A stretch of DNA of 64,000 nucleotides from Lactifluus volemus (Eukaryota; Basidiomycota; Agaricomycetes; Russulales; Russulaceae), in contig WTXI01000160.1 in NCBI GenBank assembly GCA_022376515.1, forward strand, positions 20,446-84,445, written 5' to 3'. Within the stretch, counting starts at the first letter, position 1; the number at the start of each line of letters is the position of its first letter. The notes under the pieces were generated by a model, which did no database searches, was not told where the DNA came from, and worked only from the letters and a program-made list of their open reading frames with translations. Shown here one piece after another: positions 35,292-48,756 of the stretch. A program made the position numbers and the translations under genes.

Positions 35292-36338
35292 GGTATAAGA
35301 TGTCAGTGTGCATTGACGCGCGAGGGAAGGGGGTGCATTTGTTACAGCACGCGTCGTACAATGGCAATGAAGAAGGTTTTTCGGAATATATTGAAAGCTG
35401 CAACGAAGCACACACGGTAATAGACCCGCGCCGCAACTGAGTAATAAGCAGCATACTGGTGGCAAGTAAGACAGATCTTCGGCTCTGGGGCCCCTAATAA
35501 TACATATATATTGCTTCTAGAAGCGTGCGATGAGTGTAGGGTGACCAAATGAACAAGGTTTCAATACACTTGTACCAAAGTGTGTGGAGAACCACGTTGA
35601 TCCGAGGGTTTAATTTGAATATAGAATCAAGGGCTGCAACCAGAACGCGTATCGGGAACAAATTTTTAGTTGAGCAAATGGTCGGTCGAAAGCGCGCGGT
35701 GCTTCTTCAATAGCATATGCATAGAATAAGTACCGTAAGAGCACTGCCACGACATGTAGGCCATTACGCAGCGACATATTCAACGACACACCCGTATGAA
35801 TCTCGGTCGGTTGAAGTGACGAGCAGCAAGTACTGTACAATAATAATAAGGGTTCGTTCAAGTTGAAGTATTAGCTAATTCGCATGGATAAAATGGGCCG
35901 GGGAAAGCCGGTCCTGTGGCGTTGAATGACGTAATCTTCAAACGGCTTGACACTCCGACCTTGGCAATAAACGGACAGGCGTCCGTCTGTAGACAACTCA
36001 GTTCATTCCTAATGTTTGGGACAAACAACTCTCTTAGTACATAACACACCAACATATGGGAAGCAGGGTGAAGACTGGGCCCATGGGTATTATACAGTAG
36101 CTGAAAAGATAAAGGTGTGAAAGCTGACTTTGGGCTTTAAGGGAAAAATCAGAGAGGTATCGCATAACAAGTGAGAGGAAACTGTTGGGGTAGAAGAAAA
36201 GGAGGGACTAGAATCTGATGGTTCGATCGGTGCTCTTGCGTTGGGCTAGTGGGACGTAGCGTGGAAGTAACAATGTCCCCCTCTAGTATGAGAAGCGTTT
36301 CTGGGAAAGCAAGATGTCAGGCATAAACTTCAGGAAAG
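35292..36338. other. Spacer between the duplicated transporter units
   Basis: About 270 bases next to the pseudogene (to about 35560) still match the upstream flank of the intact gene, and 36270-36338 matches the downstream flank of the pseudogene. The centre has no recognised feature. Confidence 0.5.
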
Positions 36339-39019
36339 CTATTTACGCACCCTCAACGTCCTTCCCGTAAGCTGAACCGTCGGTACTATGAGAATGAACA
36401 GCCCAGCAACGACTCTGGAACATCAACGACCATGATGTGAGGATAGCATTAGATGACAGGCATGGTGAGCCGAGGGAGATGACATACGCAGCCTCGCAAC
36501 CGAAGGTCTGCAGGGCTCCATGTTTTGCCGCCCATGGGACTTGGAAGTATGCAACGCTAAAACCACATAGCACTCGGGCGAGATTCAACAGTGCGCCGAT
36601 CTCGCCCTGTTGTTTCGGGAAGCAGTCGTTGGTGTACGCATCTGAGGGGAAGGGATCTTCAACCCTTCCTCCGATGCGGGCATAGAAAAAGACGCACAAA
36701 CTGCTACGGTGTTTACCATCACCGCGACCACAGCTGTTCCCCACCCTATCACGAGCAAACCAACAGAAAGGTGGTTTTGGAGTGCGGCGCCAAGAACAAG
36801 GAAACCACAGATATAAAGTAAGACACCTATGTAGCATGTCCTGTAAAGCCGACCCAATGCATTGTCAAACTGTTGAGCCCCTATCGCAATGAGTCACATA
36901 AACGCTACTTGCCATAGTCGACTCTCAGCCTCGAAGACGCCATGATTACGTCTTGTTGTGCCGTACATGATGGCATCATTCACGAAGTGACCGATCAGCT
37001 CGCCAATGATGACCGCGATCTGCATGGATGACTCTCGTAAGCCAAATGACAGACTGCTTTTGAAGGGAGCACAACCATTGGCGTTGCATATGCGCCAGCA
37101 ATGGCGTATTGTGAAAAGCCGTACCCTACAGGAGGCGGAGTGCCAAGAAAAACGGCATTGGTGACCTATTTGAAGAGTTAAGGAATGACTTCATAACGAT
37201 AGGGAATCCACAGTGTACGCACGTTGATGCCAATCGAAAAACCAAACAGAACAGCCTGTGCGCGCGCAGCTTCCTCAGCTAACCGCGAGTGTTATCCCGG
37301 TGGGAAATAACAAATTACCTCAAAAATCATTATGCTTAGAAGCTGTGGGCGCCAAACGAGTTTGAATGGAGCAGAAACGGCTTCGCGCCAAGTTGACCTG
37401 TACTTTGCCATCTTCATCCCAGTTATGCCCACAAGCGTCTCTATACGATGATGCAGACCATCTGCCCCTCGCGGTGGGGGGAATCTTACGCCACGATCGT
37501 ACATCCTACCCAGGATCATAAGTGGGTCAGTCGTAGAAAGGATGAATATACTCACGTCTCACGTCCGAAGAATACAATGAGGATAAGGACAAATGCGCCA
37601 TACATGGAGCCAATTCCGTATGCCCACCTCCAACTAACAACACGATATTTCTGAGAAAACGAACATCTTAAAGAGTAGATAAACCAACCTTGCGCGTGCA
37701 ACGAGGAAACCGAACGCGAAAGGCGAGATGAATGGGGACATGAGGAAACCCATTGTCCAGATATTCAACTAGACAGTACTCCGTAAATATCCGAGTAATT
37801 GAGAGTAGAGAGGGTCATCTTACCTTTTGCGCTTGACGGTGGAAGGGATACATGTCCGTGACAACATAGAGACCCTGTCTGCTCGTCAAAAATGCTGCTC
37901 GACAGAATCGTGATATGTACTCCCGTACCATCGCCTGCGGGCACGTCCTGTGAGGAGCAGAAATAGCATCAACGTGTTGGGGTGTGATAACCACCTTTCT
38001 ACATACCCGAAGAAGGCTGTCAAGCATCGCATCGCTTCATAAGAAGACAAGACGTCAGCGTGTGCTTCATATCGGCGGCAAATGAACAACTGACCCGTGA
38101 AGGTTTTCAAATTAGGTGCGAAGGTGCAACCAATAAGGAAGCCAAGCGCGAGAACCTATGCAACTGGTAGGTTAGGATAATACGGCTGATTATGGGGGTA
38201 GCAACGAGCCTGTGACCAAAGGAGCACCGGCAATCGCCCGTAACGACGAGCAAGCATCACAGCGAAGAGGGTACCCCATCCTGTCACGGCATTCTGTTAG
38301 GCTGCGGATAGGTGGGTATGGGACGTTAGTTAAAAACCTAGGAGGAAAATACTCCAGCTACAAAAACATAGACACTAAGCTAGATGGAAGGCGCGACAAA
38401 CAGCAACGATACGTACTTGGATGTGAGGTTGTTGATCTTACCGGGCGTGGTGTCATACTGTTTCGCGAGCGCAAAGATCGACGCAATTCCTGTACCGGAA
38501 AGATAAACCTCAGTCACATAGGACATTGTCCTCGCTTCTATGTTCACACCAACCTATGCCCGAGTCAAAGTCGGGGACCACCGAGGCAAGTGTGATGATG
38601 ACGAGCTGAACAGTCTTTCGTCTTTCGGACCACTGAGAGGTTGGAAGTCAGTCACCATTCTCCAGTTTCAGTAGACTCCCTGAAAAAAATGGAGACGGAC
38701 GTTCTGCGGGTCTTCAGGATCATCGGTCGGCTGCGGCCACAGGATAGTCTTCCCATCCGGCGAAAGCTTCAGGCGTGACGCGATCTTGTTGCCAAATTCG
38801 ATCCGCGCCTCGCTGTTGCCCAAGTGGGTGGTTAACAAAATACATCCGCAAGAGGGGGGGTCGGACACACCTGGGATCGAGGACAAGTCGCCCAATACAA
38901 TTTTCGTGATATGTGCTTAGATCAATGTCCAGAAAATTCCGGTCACTAGCAGAGACCTCAGCGGAAAGCTTGGCGGAAACAGTTTTCTCGTCCTCAGATG
39001 GCCCTGGTAGCGAGTACAT
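36339..39019 (-). CDS. MFS transporter (multidrug/small-molecule exporter type), 19 exons
   Basis: Full-length major facilitator; substrate unknown. Exons: 38871-39019, 38701-38812, 38554-38632, 38417-38489, 38338-38357, 38210-38280, 38095-38155, 38007-38034, 37929-37947, 37824-37874, 37689-37768, 37556-37633, 37319-37505, 37223-37255, 37076-37165, 36913-37019, 36698-36840, 36488-36641 and 36339-36414; 1611 nt, 536 residues. Landmarks: SPDGKTILWPQPTDDPEDPQ, SGIGIASIFALAKQYDTTPG, RRYGRLPVL, GLYVVTDMYPFH, SWRWAYGIGS, GKMAKYRSTW-like block, VNDAIMYGTTRRNHGVFEAE and NLARVLCGFSVAYFQVPW. Two introns are GC-AG (38156-38209 and 36841-36912). Exons of 19 and 20 nt are present. The frame is unbroken, unlike the neighbouring copy. 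Confidence 0.9.
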
Positions 39020-40370
39020 GGTGTAATACCAATGCACCCAGACTCGAGTGAAGGGTGCATTTTTTGTGATGTTCTTAAACGCTGCGCAATACAGTGGCAA
39101 TAGATGAGATCGGGATAATTTCGGAACAAATAGTTAACTGTTGCCACAGAACCACACAGAAATTGACTCGGGCCGCGGTAAAGAAGCAGGATACTTGTGT
39201 CAAATAAGACAGATCTTCGGCCTTGGCACCTACTGTAGTGATACCCGAAAGCGGGGACCCAATAATGGGGAAAAAGTCCATAGATACACAAATGCGCTCG
39301 GGGTCAGGTGGCCGATATGAGCGCTTATTGAACTGATAAGTTCGAGTGGCCAGACAGGACTTTTTTTTTTTTTACAAACAATACAATTCATTTCTACCAG
39401 AAGCGCGGGGGATGGCTTAATCCGAGGGCTGGATTGGTTTAGCGAACCAAAAGGTGGGCGCAACCAGAACGTGTTTCAGAATTAATTGCTCTGACCTTGA
39501 TGATGGTCGGAACTTGAGCACGCGCACCGCTCACATGAAAAAAAGTACCGTAATGGACTGACCACGAGAAAGGTGAAGAAGCCGCGGCCACGACACGGCG
39601 GGATGGCTCAACAGCACACCCATGGGGAAGAGACGTAGGGACCTCAGACGGCAGAAGAAGAGGCGAGCTTGGAGGCGAGCACTGGCAGCGAGTAGTAGTA
39701 ACAAGTAACCGGTTGCGCAGGGATTCCAAGCCGAATCCGCGAGCACAAGTGTTGGGTTCAAAACAAGGACGGATCCGGTCAATTGAGGACAGCTTTCTTT
39801 GTTGCCCCGCAACGCTTTGTTGATGTTACGTTTACGTTAGGTTGGGAAGAAAACAATCGTCGCACGCTCTCGCCACAACTATACAGTACAGTACATGGTG
39901 CTGGTGCCAACGGGTTTGCCTCTTTTCTGCTTGGACTATATCCTGCCCTCAAGACCCCTCTCGTACGGCCATCATCCGAGTCAACAAGATGAGCGATTAT
40001 TATAACACGCTAAGAATTGTTTATACAGTGTTCGTATTCGGGCACATGTGGTCAAAACTCAACTTAGGGCTCGGCCACTGGTTCAAAAACCGCCATTTGA
40101 CGAGTCTGCAGGTGATTCATGCGTGAACCGAGTCGTTGGACAGTACGTCTTCTACAGTTCATAAAAATAATTTCCCTCAAAAGTCGTCTTGGGGTCGATT
40201 TCAGCACCATCCAGTTCATTGAGGTTACAATAATCAGGTTTATGGGCCGTTTCACTTGCCAATAACAACTCCTTCGATCTCTTATCTCCGCCCACAACAA
40301 ACGTGTGAGCTAGTCAAGAGACAGATATACCCCCCTTAAGATCTACTGGCTACCAATGCCCCATATACAT
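39020..40370. other. Intergenic, no supported gene
   Basis: The first 250 bases continue the duplicated upstream flank of the transporter. The rest contains a T-run at 39361-39374 and no credible gene. Confidence 0.4.
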
Positions 40371-42668
40371 TTAACCACCCCAAGCAAACTCGCCCCCGCT
40401 ATTGTCCTCCCTGTACTTGCTCTGGTACACCCTATCTTCCTCTAACCGCTTCTGTGCGGTTTGCACCTCCTGCTCCCAGTCTGTCCTTAGCACGATCCAC
40501 ACGCCGACCGTGGAGATACAAATGAGCGACAACGTCTGGCCGCACCATAGTCCGTGAAGTCCCATATCACGTCGGAGTGCTAACCAAATTCCAACCGGAA
40601 TACCTATGTGTGATACATTACTCGAAAGGTAGTCACTCAAGGACGGTGAGGACAACTCACCGAATGCGTAGAAGGCACTGGATGGAAGATCGGCTTCAGC
40701 GTGGTAACCTCAGAGGTATTATATGTGTCCGCGGACCTACCTTAAATTTAATAGAGCGCCGATAGCCTGGGTCCAGAAGGTTCGTCAAGTACACCGTAGG
40801 CCAAAAAAGGGTGAAAGCAAACCTGTTTCCCTCGAGCTCTCAGTATCCCTGCCGTGATAGTGCTAAGCGCCTCAAATACTTGGAAAAGAGCCAGGAGGGA
40901 AAGAATTGAAGCTACCAGAGCGACGACCTCTGCAAGTGAGAATAAAACGAGGTGACGCGCGGTGGGGATATGGGTAAGCGACGAACCTGGATCGTCATTG
41001 AACAGGTAGCCCCACTGATTCCTGAAAATTAAGTATATCGAACTTTAAACTGGCATCAGTGGCCAGGTGCGCAAAGAGAAGCAAGACTATCCTGACCTAG
41101 AGAATCCTGCAAAGACAAGTCCGAAGAGCATTGACACCTTCGCAGATACTGCTGCGCGGGCGGCATTCTGCTCTCCCAACAGATTCCCTATTCTACAAAG
41201 AGATAAGAATGGCGTACTAAAGGTGAGATCTAGCCATGACTACCTGACAGATGTGGCTACTGCCACGGCGAAAGGTCCTTGGAACGTTGTTGACGCAGAC
41301 ACCAATAGCACGGATTGCGACGCTAGTGCGGTAGGCCCGAAGCTGGTTTGAATTACGATTCAGTGACTGATACCAAGTAATGCACCGACGGCTTACATGC
41401 TGGCGGCGACTGGGTATACTCCGTTGGTGAGACCACTCAAATGATCAGAAGACAACGACTCACGACTCATGAGCTCCCAGGACCACCACTCGGATGCAGT
41501 CTGCCCTGAAGTCACATGTCAAGAGTAGGAAGTTGGCGTATCCACAGAGGACAAACCGATGCCTGCCACACCCAGTCGAATAAGGATACCAAGGTTGGTG
41601 AAACTAAGGCGCGAGAAAGGGTGCCAGGCAGTGCTTGGAACAAAGAATATTCCGTATACGACAGAAGCAATAGAAATCAAGTTGAAGGAAATAGCAGTTG
41701 CTAGCGGTGCGCCGATAAAGCCAAGAGCGATGGGCTCGGGGCCCTGAACTGTATGCAAAAGTGAGTGGTCACTATGAGAAGCAATGCGGGGTCAATTGTT
41801 TACCGAGTAGATAGCTGAGGACGACATTGACAGGTGCAACTACGAGGATGATTCGAGTCGGAACTGTGAAGAGACCTTGTGATTGAAAATATCGGCTTGA
41901 AGACCGTCAAGGTAATATCTTATGGCCATCGATCTAGACGCACCGGGAAATGCAATTGAAACTATAGGCGGGGAGACCAATAGATGCATACTTGAGGTAC
42001 AGAGCAGCAAGGTGAGCGACGTCAGGGTCTTGGCGCAAAGATATTAACATTGACTCTGCATTGAACCAAAGAAATAAAATTGGCTGGAAGGACGATTGGT
42101 CAGCTAGGCCCTAGCAAGTATACACGAAGCCGGGAACGGGCATACTATCAAGAAGCCGGTCATCACGACAGCTAAAGCACGGAAGCATCAAATCTGATGT
42201 CAGCATCCATGGAAAAAAAAAAAAGCCATGCTCGGCACTGACCCATGCGCTGCGACCAGAGCCCGACGGTCCGTGGCTGGGACGACGTCCAAGAACTAGG
42301 CAACACAGTGTCGAGGGTGCTGGCGAGGCCAAGGATGATGCTATAGCCTGTGACACTGGCCGTCATCATCCCAATATTGGCCGCTGCGAGCGCCACGGTT
42401 GAGAGATGTCCTATGGCTACTACACTGGTGATTATGAGAGAGTATTCAAAGAGGTGAGTGCTAGGAATATCGTTACTTTAGTCACAGGCAATAAAGACAG
42501 GGCATTGGGGGCCTACCAAAGAACTGGAGACATGGATTTGGCCAGGAGCCGGAGCTCGTCGGTGTAAACGCTAGTTGCATCCGGTGAGTGAGTGGTAACG
42601 GTGTTCGTACCGTCCTGCAGGAGCGGTGTATATTCGTTGGGGGCAGCGATTGAAATCTGTTGGACCAT
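40371..42668 (-). CDS. MATE family efflux transporter
   Basis: Multidrug and toxic compound extrusion protein: cation-coupled exporter with 12 helices in the plasma or vacuolar membrane. Fifteen exons: 42517-42668, 42243-42460, 42146-42171, 41944-42083, 41804-41895, 41557-41748, 41464-41505, 41397-41409, 41244-41342, 41097-41192, 40987-41021, 40823-40929, 40741-40766, 40661-40677 and 40371-40603; 1488 nt, 495 residues. Landmarks: VYTDELRLLAKSMSPVL, LFEYSLIITSVVAIGHL, GLASTLDTVLPSSWTSSQP, LRQDPDVAHLA, GLFTVPTRI, GQTASEWWSWEL, RIGNLLGEQNA and the C-terminal KYRED region. Exons of 13 and 17 nt are needed to keep AASIFGPTALASQS and LSAFYAFG continuous. Confidence 0.92.
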
Positions 42669-43044
42669 TGTGGGTTGAAGGTAAGAAGAAGGGAAGTTTG
42701 ATCTGCGCCGCGCGCGCATGACAGGATGATTAGGGCATCACATCGACCTGAACGATAGATTGTTCGCTTGGGTGATTAAAATCATGAAATGTGGGTAACG
42801 AGTTAAAAAATATCCAAACCCTTCCTTCGGCCACACCCATCATCCGGACACTTTTGTTATATCTCACTCATTTCTGGCCCGCATCATTTGATACTTGGCA
42901 GGTGTCATCTAATACGCGTCTTTATGATATTTCAGGTATTTTGAGGGCATGAAATGTAGAGAAACGTTCACGCTTGCCGAGTTGCCGGTGTATAAATCCA
43001 AGTTAAAAAAATAAAAGAATGAGCGGTTAACCCAAAATGGGATT
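42669..43044. promoter_or_regulatory. Divergent intergenic region MATE / SAM50
   Basis: 376 bases between outward-facing start codons. A GTATAAATCC TATA-like element reads on the + strand at 42989-42998. No other feature was recognised. Confidence 0.35.
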
Positions 43045-44760
43045 ATGGACCACGCTTTGCTCGACCAACACGCTCGCATCGCTGCTGTTCGCATTGACGG
43101 CGCAAAAAATACTCGCAGGTCTTTTCTCGCATCTATCGTATATCCTAATCTCCCACTACCACATACTCCTCTTCTTTTGATTCAGTTCTTCGTGCCACCC
43201 GAGACATTGGTCACTACCTCGTTCAATCCGACCTTTTTCAGACTGTCCATGCACGTTTAGAACCTTCCGCAGAGCCTTCCGCAAAGCTCGGTGATATCGA
43301 TGTCATTTTTACCACTCGAGAACGTCCCCGTTTTTTTCTTAAAACATCTACCGAAGTTGGAAACAGTGAAGGCAACGCGGTGCGCATCATCCACCCCAAG
43401 TGTCCCCCGTTGCAGTCCTCTTAACCACCATTTCTCTTACAGAGCGCGACAAGTAGGATCAGGAATGTTTTTGGTGGCGGAGAAACATTTGAAGCGAACG
43501 TCTCCTTTGGTACCAAAACGCGTCGCTCCTTCCACGCCGCCCTCTCCGCTCCCCTCACCGCACCCTCGACACTCACGGAGAACTATCGTCTTTGCCCTCG
43601 ATCGCGACAACACATCCTATATGAGCGCCACAGAAATCCTTCGCGGTGCGCGTGCTCTCATCCGCGTACGTCGCGTCCGTGTCAGCCACCCATAGATTGA
43701 CCCGCGAATGCCCACCGCCGCTTGCTAGCACGGTGCAGTTGGCGCCCGCGCAGGACAACATGAGTTTGGCTACGAGGCGACGCTACGCCACATTGGCGGT
43801 CTCAAACCCACCGCGTCTCTCAGGTTCGCATCGTGATCACAAACTTTTTTTTTATTTAAAAATTCCAAATTCGATCGACTTACCAGCTAGCTCACGAACG
43901 GCTTAGTGTACGCACCGATGCAGGTACTTCAATCAAGTCATCGCTCTTCCACACGTGGACACGCGACACGCGAGACCACCCGACACTCGGTACCCGTGGC
44001 GTACGTACGCAGTTACGACACGAGCTCGCAGGTCTCGGCACCGGCGTCGCATTTTACAAAGCAGAGGCAGACTTGCATGCCTCGCGCGTACTACATCCCG
44101 GTCTGGTCTGTTACTTTTCTAAAAAAAAAAACCCCCTTCTTACCAGTTGATGCTCACCCATCCAACCGTCCCGCAGCTCCTCTCACTAGGTGCGCGTGCA
44201 GGTGTCTTGCACCCCCTCGGCGGTGAGGGCACCACGTCCGCACCGACATTATCTGATCGGTTCCAACTGGGCGGGCCGACGAACATTCGAATGTTTCGCG
44301 CGAACAGCCTCGGTCCCCGCGACGGCGGTCTGTCTCGTCTCGTCCTTTCCTTTTTCTCCACCGCTAACCACCCCGTTCATCCGTCCAACCACCTCTTTTT
44401 TTTTGGGGGGCATGTACAGCCGACTCGCTCGGAGGCGACCTGTTTTGGGCCGCAGGTGCGGGTCTCATAACTCATCTCCCATTCAAGCCACACTGGCCCG
44501 TCAAAGCCCACGCGTTTATCAACGCGGGACAGCTCGAGTCGTTCCGTTGGCGTGCAGACACGGCGCCGGGCACGGGCTCCACACTACGATCGAGCGTCGT
44601 GGCTGCGCTCACGCAGCCGTCCGTCGCGGCCGGCGTGGGCTTGATTTACCTCTTCGATCCCGTACGCGTGGAACTCAACTTTGGCCTGCCGCTCGCCGCG
44701 CGTGCATCGGATGGTACACGAAAGGGCGTGCAGCTCGGCATTGGGCTCGAGTTTCTCTGA
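43045..44760 (+). CDS. SAM50: SAM50/TOB55 mitochondrial outer membrane beta-barrel assembly factor, with apparent frameshifts
   Basis: Omp85-family channel that inserts beta-barrel proteins into the mitochondrial outer membrane; essential in fungi studied. The POTRA-like part reads QHARIAAVRIDGAKNTRRSF, FDSVLRATRDIGHYLVQSD, and IFTTRERPRFFLKTSTEVGN. The barrel follows: NVFGGGETFEANVSFGTKTR, FHTWTRDTRDHPTLGTRGV, DRFQLGGPTNIRMFRANS, HWPVKAHAFINAG and the C-terminal RVELNFGLPLAAR with GIGLEFL. The frame moves back by one base at about 43145-43165, 43555-43565 and 43583-43588, and probably twice more near 43665-43880. Exon 1 (43045-43379) is one base short and exon 2 (43443-43665) two bases short of the needed length. 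These are either sequence errors or true decay; homology leaves no doubt about identity. Confidence 0.85.
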
Positions 44761-44940
44761 AAAGTTTGCCTTCGCGGGGGAAATACTTTTACAAAGAGTA
44801 ACACATTTTCTTATTCACTATCTAGAGCACATACTGTACGGGCAGTCGCTATGGATACACTCATACTTTTGAATCCAGGGTGGGGAAATGAGGAGAGATG
44901 GGAGAGTACTGGGGTATCATGTTGGCCAGTAGAGAGTGGA

Positions 44941-47900
44941 TCATGGCATGTGTTTGAACCGCCGCGCTTTGCCGAAGATACTGTCTGAGCGCTCCAATGC
45001 AGATTTGAGGCCCTTGATAGTCTGCACAATCTCGTCTACTCGTGGTATGATATAAAATCCAGGCAAAATTAGTTAGACATGTTTGCAACGAAGACAGAAT
45101 GGGACAAAACACGCACTCGCAACCTTGGGACTCTCGGCCTCAAACTCGTACCGCTTGTTCCCTCCATCGCGGGAGACGCGATGGACGATGATGCGGAACG
45201 CGGCGGAGGATGACTTGCCATTTTGCATGAGACAACACTGTTGATGTGGTACGACGACGTCTTGCCACTGTCAAAGACTGCTTTGGCGGCCTTGTTCGCC
45301 GTCGGCATAATCTACACCACGACAAAGAACAAAGTTTTTGGTCAACCGCGAGGGAACAAGGTTATTATATACGTACGTGAATGTACGACCCGTCGATTGC
45401 GAGTATACGTTCATGTCTCCCGACGATCATCGGCATCTTTCGGTATACGGTGTATTTCTACGGGAGACAGTCAATGATTGGAACGCGAGGCAAAAAAAAA
45501 AAAGTATTATACTACCTTATACGCAGCGGTAAAGTCTTGCGAGGTATTAAAGTCAAGATCAGATGCGTCTGACATGCGTTTGAAGATCGATGCTGAAAAA
45601 CGACAGGACACGATCAGAAACAGAAGAGCTTGCTTGCATGCGCATACGGTGAGGGAAAGACCATACCGTTCGGATCGGTCGACCGCGCAGAAGGTCGTAC
45701 ATCAACCTTTAGTTCTTCTAGTCTCGAGCGTTTTACGAGCGTGAGGTCCGACTTTCCTTGCAGACTCGCGACGGTGCGGTCGAGCGGATGAGGATGTTCA
45801 GCTCAGAAAGCAACAGCGCGTATTCTTTCGCCTGTAGTCTCCGCCGTCGACAGACCATTTCTAGTGCGTCTTGCATGTACATCATCGCCCAACTATTCAA
45901 TAAACCATCATATTACGATCGGTCGGGCAAGGACAAATGGGGAGATGACATACACAGAGATGGTGGTGTAAAGTTGTGCTGCGTCAGCGGTATCCTGAAT
46001 TCGGATGCGAAGGTAAATCTTAGGCCCTGAGGGACTAATCGAGCTTGGCAAGGCTGAACTGATTAGTGCCGAAGGGACTAGCGTGCTTCCACTCAAAATC
46101 GGTGCACTTGAGGTTGCAGGTGCTGACGTTGAACTGGACGTGTCCGCTTTCTTCGTCTTAGCCACGCGCGATGGGCTGCGCTGTATTTTGCTTTCCAGAA
46201 TCTTGTTCTGTTGCACTAAAAGTTAATGTGGACCACACCGTTAGTTAGAAAAGGACGGTCGACTAAAAATCTCAAATTGGCAAACCTTGCGCGGGACTCG
46301 CCTCGAGGACCGCGTACGCCTCGATGTTAAATTTAGAGATCTTAGACTCTCTGTTTGGAGCTGGAAAAGAAAAGAACGGTGAGATTAATCGAGGAGTAGA
46401 TGGGAAAGGTTTCTAGAATGTTTGGTGAAGAAAGGTGAGATGGATTATCGACTTACGTGGAAAGTCCTCATCCACCTCGCCGTCTTCCTCGGCGATCTTC
46501 ATCACCCATCCGACGGCACTCAACATTTCCTCTGGGGTATTGGGGTCCTCGTCCAGCCTAGGCAACCAGCTCTCCTCCCAATAGCTCCATAGTGCAAACC
46601 CAAGTACCTCCTCTACCGTCGCGTCCCTTCTCACGTTTAACGCCATCGGTTTCCCAGCTGGCTCGCGTGCAAAGGGGAAGAAGACGGTAACGGTCATCGA
46701 CAACGCCTGCGAGACGCCGCGTCCGGCGATTGCAGAGTACAGGTCGGAGAATGGGTTCGTCGTGTTGGAAACGGCCAACATGCTGCTGAGCGCCGACCTA
46801 ACGGGACGCACGGGGACCACCACTTTCTGTCGCGTAAAGAGATCTTCCTCGACGATGACCGGGGTGTTCGTGTTCGTATTTGCCCCACTCGCCCCATGCG
46901 ATGCGCGCCTAGGTTTACTCGTCCTCGTCACAGGTGTATGTTCGGAAGTCCGCGAAAGGAACGGCGTGACCATCTCGAAGCCGGGTTCGCTTAGCCGCAA
47001 GGAGGAGGAATCGGGGTAGGACGAGGATACAGCAGCTATCTTTCCTTCCGTGACGGTGCTGAGCCGTGCACGGCCTCGATTTTGTTGGGGGACCGGGGAT
47101 TGGATGTTGAACGAGTTGGACGTAGACAGACTAGCACTGACACCAGATAAACCGTCTGAAACAACGCTTTCTGAAATGACCCCCGCCAGTCTTGTCGTTG
47201 CGAACTCACTATAGCACGCGGGGTGCACATTGCATGAGCAACCACGTTTTGATTGGGGGGAGGCATACTCACGGATCAAACTCATCCTCATCCTCGTCAA
47301 TGTCAACACTGACGCCCACTTCAACCACATCGTCAAAATCCTCGTCCTCCTCTGGCGAAAACGAATCTTCCTCTTCTTCCGAAGACATCAACTCAAGTGC
47401 AGGAACGCCCTTCCCTGGAGACGCGAGAACCCTCGTCCCAGGCGCTGCACCAGCCGCTGCTGCCGCGGCCGCGGCAGCAGCAGCAGCAGCGACTCCACGC
47501 CGCTGCCGCAACCTCAAACGGCGTCGTTCGTCCATTTCTGCAGCACCTCTAAAATTAGGAACGTATATCTTTGGGGGTGGTGGCGGTGGTGGTGGTGAAT
47601 CCGCCCCGTCGATCCTGCTGCTACTGGTGGTGCTGGCGCGGCGCGTGGTTGCTCCTGTGGCGATTTTGATGGCGTGTCATCCTGTGGGGGTGGTACCACG
47701 ACGACGGTCTGCTGCAATCTAGACGCACGACGGCGTCCGTTAACGCTCATACCCAATGCGCCAGTGCGTGAGGGTCCGAGGATGGTAGAGGTATAGTTGA
47801 GGCCTGTCGCACCAGGAAAGCCTGCTTGAGAGATGCTGCCGAGATGATGCGTCGGACCGTCCGTCTCTTTGGGAGAGAGGGGTGGGCTGGGCGGTGTTGT

Positions 47901-48128
47901 TAGTTCTGGCCACTTGTTGACGTCTGCGAGCGAAGCAGCGTTGACATAAGGATTGGTGGAGAAGGAAGGGTTGAAAGAGATGAGACGGGGCCCGTATGGG
48001 TCCTCGACGTTGCGTAGGTAACCAAGACGTATGCCATGTATCAATAAGCTGTAGTCAACGAAAGATTAGTCGCATTAACGAGTACACGGAGAGAACAACA
48101 CCCACTCGGGGTCACTCAAGAGTGACAT
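44941..48128 (-). CDS. SIN1: TORC2 subunit Sin1/Avo1
   Basis: Scaffold of TOR complex 2 that recruits AGC-kinase substrates. It starts at 48128 (MSLLSDP in 48106-48128), then HGIRLGYLRNVEDPYGPRL from 48048 downward. A middle region has a Pro run, KIYVPNFRGAAEMDERRRLR, a poly-Ala tract (about 47446-47489) and an acidic block ending in DEFDP. The CRIM domain is in exon 46457-47208 (MTVTVFFPFAREPAGKPM, VEEVLGFALWSYWEE, IAEEDGEVDEDFP). Further exons 46286-46360 and 45954-46215 lead to the Ras-binding-like domain (QDALEMVCRRRRL) and the PH domain (YRKMPMIVGRHERILAIDG, GKTSSYHINSV, FRIIVHRVSRDGGNKRYEFE), ending FKHMP. Two places are one base short: near 45786 (NILIPLDRT) and near 45213-45220. The first intron-exon joins in 47.6-47.7 kb are tentative. 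Confidence 0.88.
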
Positions 48129-48756
48129 CTGGAAACGAGTTGAGCGTCAAAGGTCAAGGTTACAGAATATATTTCATATCGGTGAAGTGGATATATGTCT
48201 ACAGAAAAACGAAAAACATATGCGAAAAAATACAGCGTAAAATGTAAAGCAGATGCGAAAAATCAACAAAACATCGATAACAAGCTGGTGATGCCCAGAA
48301 ACACACGACCAGATTCACTTCCACGGAGGTTTGTCGTTCATCGTGCTCGTAGTATTAGTGGCGCTGACGGCCAGCCGCCCCGCACTCTTCTGTCTCCGCA
48401 ACTGAAGCGCACGCTCTTCAATCTCCCTCGACCGCTCCATCTCCTCAAAACTGTGTACGAGCTCCTTCACGCTCCCCCCGCTACTCCTCCGTCCCTCAGG
48501 TATATTTATCGGGTCCGAGGCTGCGGCTGGTGGGGAGTTGGAGATACTGGCCGCAGCTCAACCATCCGCTTTGGCGCTTGCGGCAGCGTAGGAATTGGCT
48601 AGTAGAGGGGCATGTTGCAAGTGCACCAACTCCTTTGGGTGTTTCACGCGTGGCAGTGGTTTAGGCAACGGCGTTATGACAGGGCCTCGTGGCTTCTCCA
48701 GCATTCTGGTGGGGGAAGCGGTAAGCCTTGGCGAGCCGGCTCACGCAGCTTATGGG
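48129..48756. other. Intergenic between SIN1 start and the Ser/Pro-rich gene
   Basis: 628 bases holding the SIN1 promoter and the 3' end of the upstream minus-strand gene. No separate gene is supported. Confidence 0.35.

Noticed and set aside
43132..43184. A normal 48- to 53-nt intron in SAM50 exon 1
   Set aside because: GT and AG ends exist, but the join is out of phase, and the sequence just before the AG reads FDSV in the frame of the next block, so it is coding with a one-base loss.
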